Part shown: piece after piece, positions 63,381 through 64,000 of the stretch
Numbering within the stretch: the stretch's first letter is position 1
Layout of the letters: each line of letters begins with the position of its first letter
Assembly (NCBI GenBank): GCA_902580115.1
Contig: CACHJN010000002.1
Coordinates: forward strand, 1 to 64,000
Source of the DNA: an uncultured Pelagibacteraceae bacterium
Lineage (GTDB): Bacteria > Pseudomonadota > Alphaproteobacteria > Pelagibacterales > Pelagibacteraceae
Length of the DNA stretch: 64,000 nt
Direction: 5' to 3'
Translations under genes and position numbers: made by a program
Notes under the pieces: model-generated
Told to the model about the DNA's origin: nothing
The model's input: the letters and a program-made list of their open reading frames with translations, nothing else
Databases searched by the model: none

Positions 63381-64000
63381 CTCTCACTCCAAATAAATAT
63401 GATATTGAGCCCGCTGTTAAACCGGCAAAAAGAATAGCCCACTCACTTGAAAATAAATAAAATACTGGGCCTAGAGTAGTTCCTAATATAATAGCTAAAG
63501 AAATTTTTAAGTTATTCATTGCTCCAATCATCATGCAAAAGAAATAAACAGGATTTACGATTGCTAACCCTATAATAATATCTTTGTTTAGATAGTCTGC
63601 TAAAGTAAAACCTATTAAAGTTGTTACAATTGCTGTAGTCCATGTTCCAAAGCCAATACCCATCCAAAAGTCAATTCTGTATTTCTGATCAATTTTTTTA
63701 TACGAGTCTTTAGCTATGAGCCAAGATGAGATTGCAAGAAAATGACATGACAAATAATATTTCCATCTAGGTTGAGACTTATGTTTAAGTAAAGGGAAAA
63801 GAGATACGGTCATTGGGTATAGTCTGAAATTTACTAACCAAACAGCTATGAAAATATTAATTATTGATGCGCCAATTAATAAAGACTCGGCCATAACAAG
63901 TTGACCTGGTAGAGCATAAGTAAAAAAACTTGATGCAGCACTTTGTTGAATGTTTAATCCTGCATCCTTAAGTAGAGCACCAAGCGCAACAAAACATGCA
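63367..64000 (-). CDS. azlC: AzlC-family branched-chain amino acid exporter subunit, 5' end off window
   Basis: The frame is open through the window edge, so the start is missing. The visible 210 residues include ALGALLKDAGLNIQQSAASS, FFTYALPGQLVMAESLLIG and FWMGIGFGTWTTAIVTTLIG, typical of AzlC. An internal ATG at 63892-63894 is not the start, because the family-specific sequence continues upstream of it. It makes the exporter with AzlD. Confidence 0.9.
   Translation of the reverse strand, partial: ACFVALGALLKDAGLNIQQSAASSFFTYALPGQLVMAESLLIGASIINIFIAVWLVNFRLYPMTVSLFPLLKHKSQPRWKYYLSCHFLAISSWLIAKDSYKKIDQKYRIDFWMGIGFGTWTTAIVTTLIGFTLADYLNKDIIIGLAIVNPVYFFCMMIGAMNNLKISLAIILGTTLGPVFYLFSSEWAILFAGLTAGSISYLFGVRDGSK

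Noticed and set aside
1-64000. Mobile elements, prophage, CRISPR or tRNA genes
   Set aside because: No transposase, integrase, phage structural gene, regular repeat-spacer array or cloverleaf sequence was seen on either strand by reading; small tRNA genes could still be missed without a scan.

Overview
The window looks like a chromosome segment of a SAR11-type marine alphaproteobacterium (Pelagibacterales). The evidence is the very A+T-rich sequence, the extreme compactness (no gap above about 240 bp, many 1-14 bp gene overlaps), an aprBA-aprM locus, paired Amt transporters, SuyAB, a tandem glycine riboswitch before gcvT, and several small photolyase-type flavoproteins. Organism assignment is inference from gene content. 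I see no prophage, insertion sequence, CRISPR array, rRNA or tRNA.

Region 1 (1-7.6 kb) is a sulfonate/sulfite island. Sulfoacetaldehyde acetyltransferase (xsc, cut by the window edge) diverges from the sulfolactate sulfo-lyase genes suyAB; both enzymes release sulfite. Opposite suyAB lies a minus-strand operon read as: CADD/PqqC-like protein, small HxGH nucleotidyltransferase, aprM (split by a +1 frameshift), aprB, aprA, an unknown 116-residue protein, and a TauE-type exporter. Sulfite could thus be oxidised to APS or exported.

Region 2 (7.6-25.6 kb) is mixed housekeeping: MFS permease, metC, a 27-residue basic peptide, a structured ncRNA candidate beside mnmA, DUF3553, cysQ, recX, an ABA4-like protein, a rhodanese, a glycosyltransferase-like protein, tandem amt genes, hup, a site-2 protease, a LysR regulator, acuI (acryloyl-CoA reductase), folE, hisI, DUF2237 and a TPR protein.

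Region 3 (25-42 kb) is rich in light and oxidative damage functions: an Fe-S-type photolyase relative lacking the usual CxxC, a DCC thiol protein, DUF2256, a second photolyase-like protein whose FAD domain comes first, exported MsrA, TspO, SDRs, and the chain amine-oxidase-like flavoprotein / DUF1365 / CFA-type methyltransferase / DUF3833 lipoprotein / superoxide dismutase. This chain follows gcvTHP directly, and gcvT has a tandem glycine riboswitch with a readable translational expression platform.

Region 4 (42-64 kb) holds transport and central metabolism: EamA and MATE exporters, TerC, a renalase-like flavoprotein, an outer-membrane barrel, PrpD/MmgE next to aconitase, LysE, CsaA-like protein, proC followed by a complete Liv ABC system, AbrB-like and DoxX membrane proteins, a tripartite tricarboxylate transporter (tctABC) beside a CsiD/GlaH glutarate hydroxylase, and azlCD cut by the window edge.
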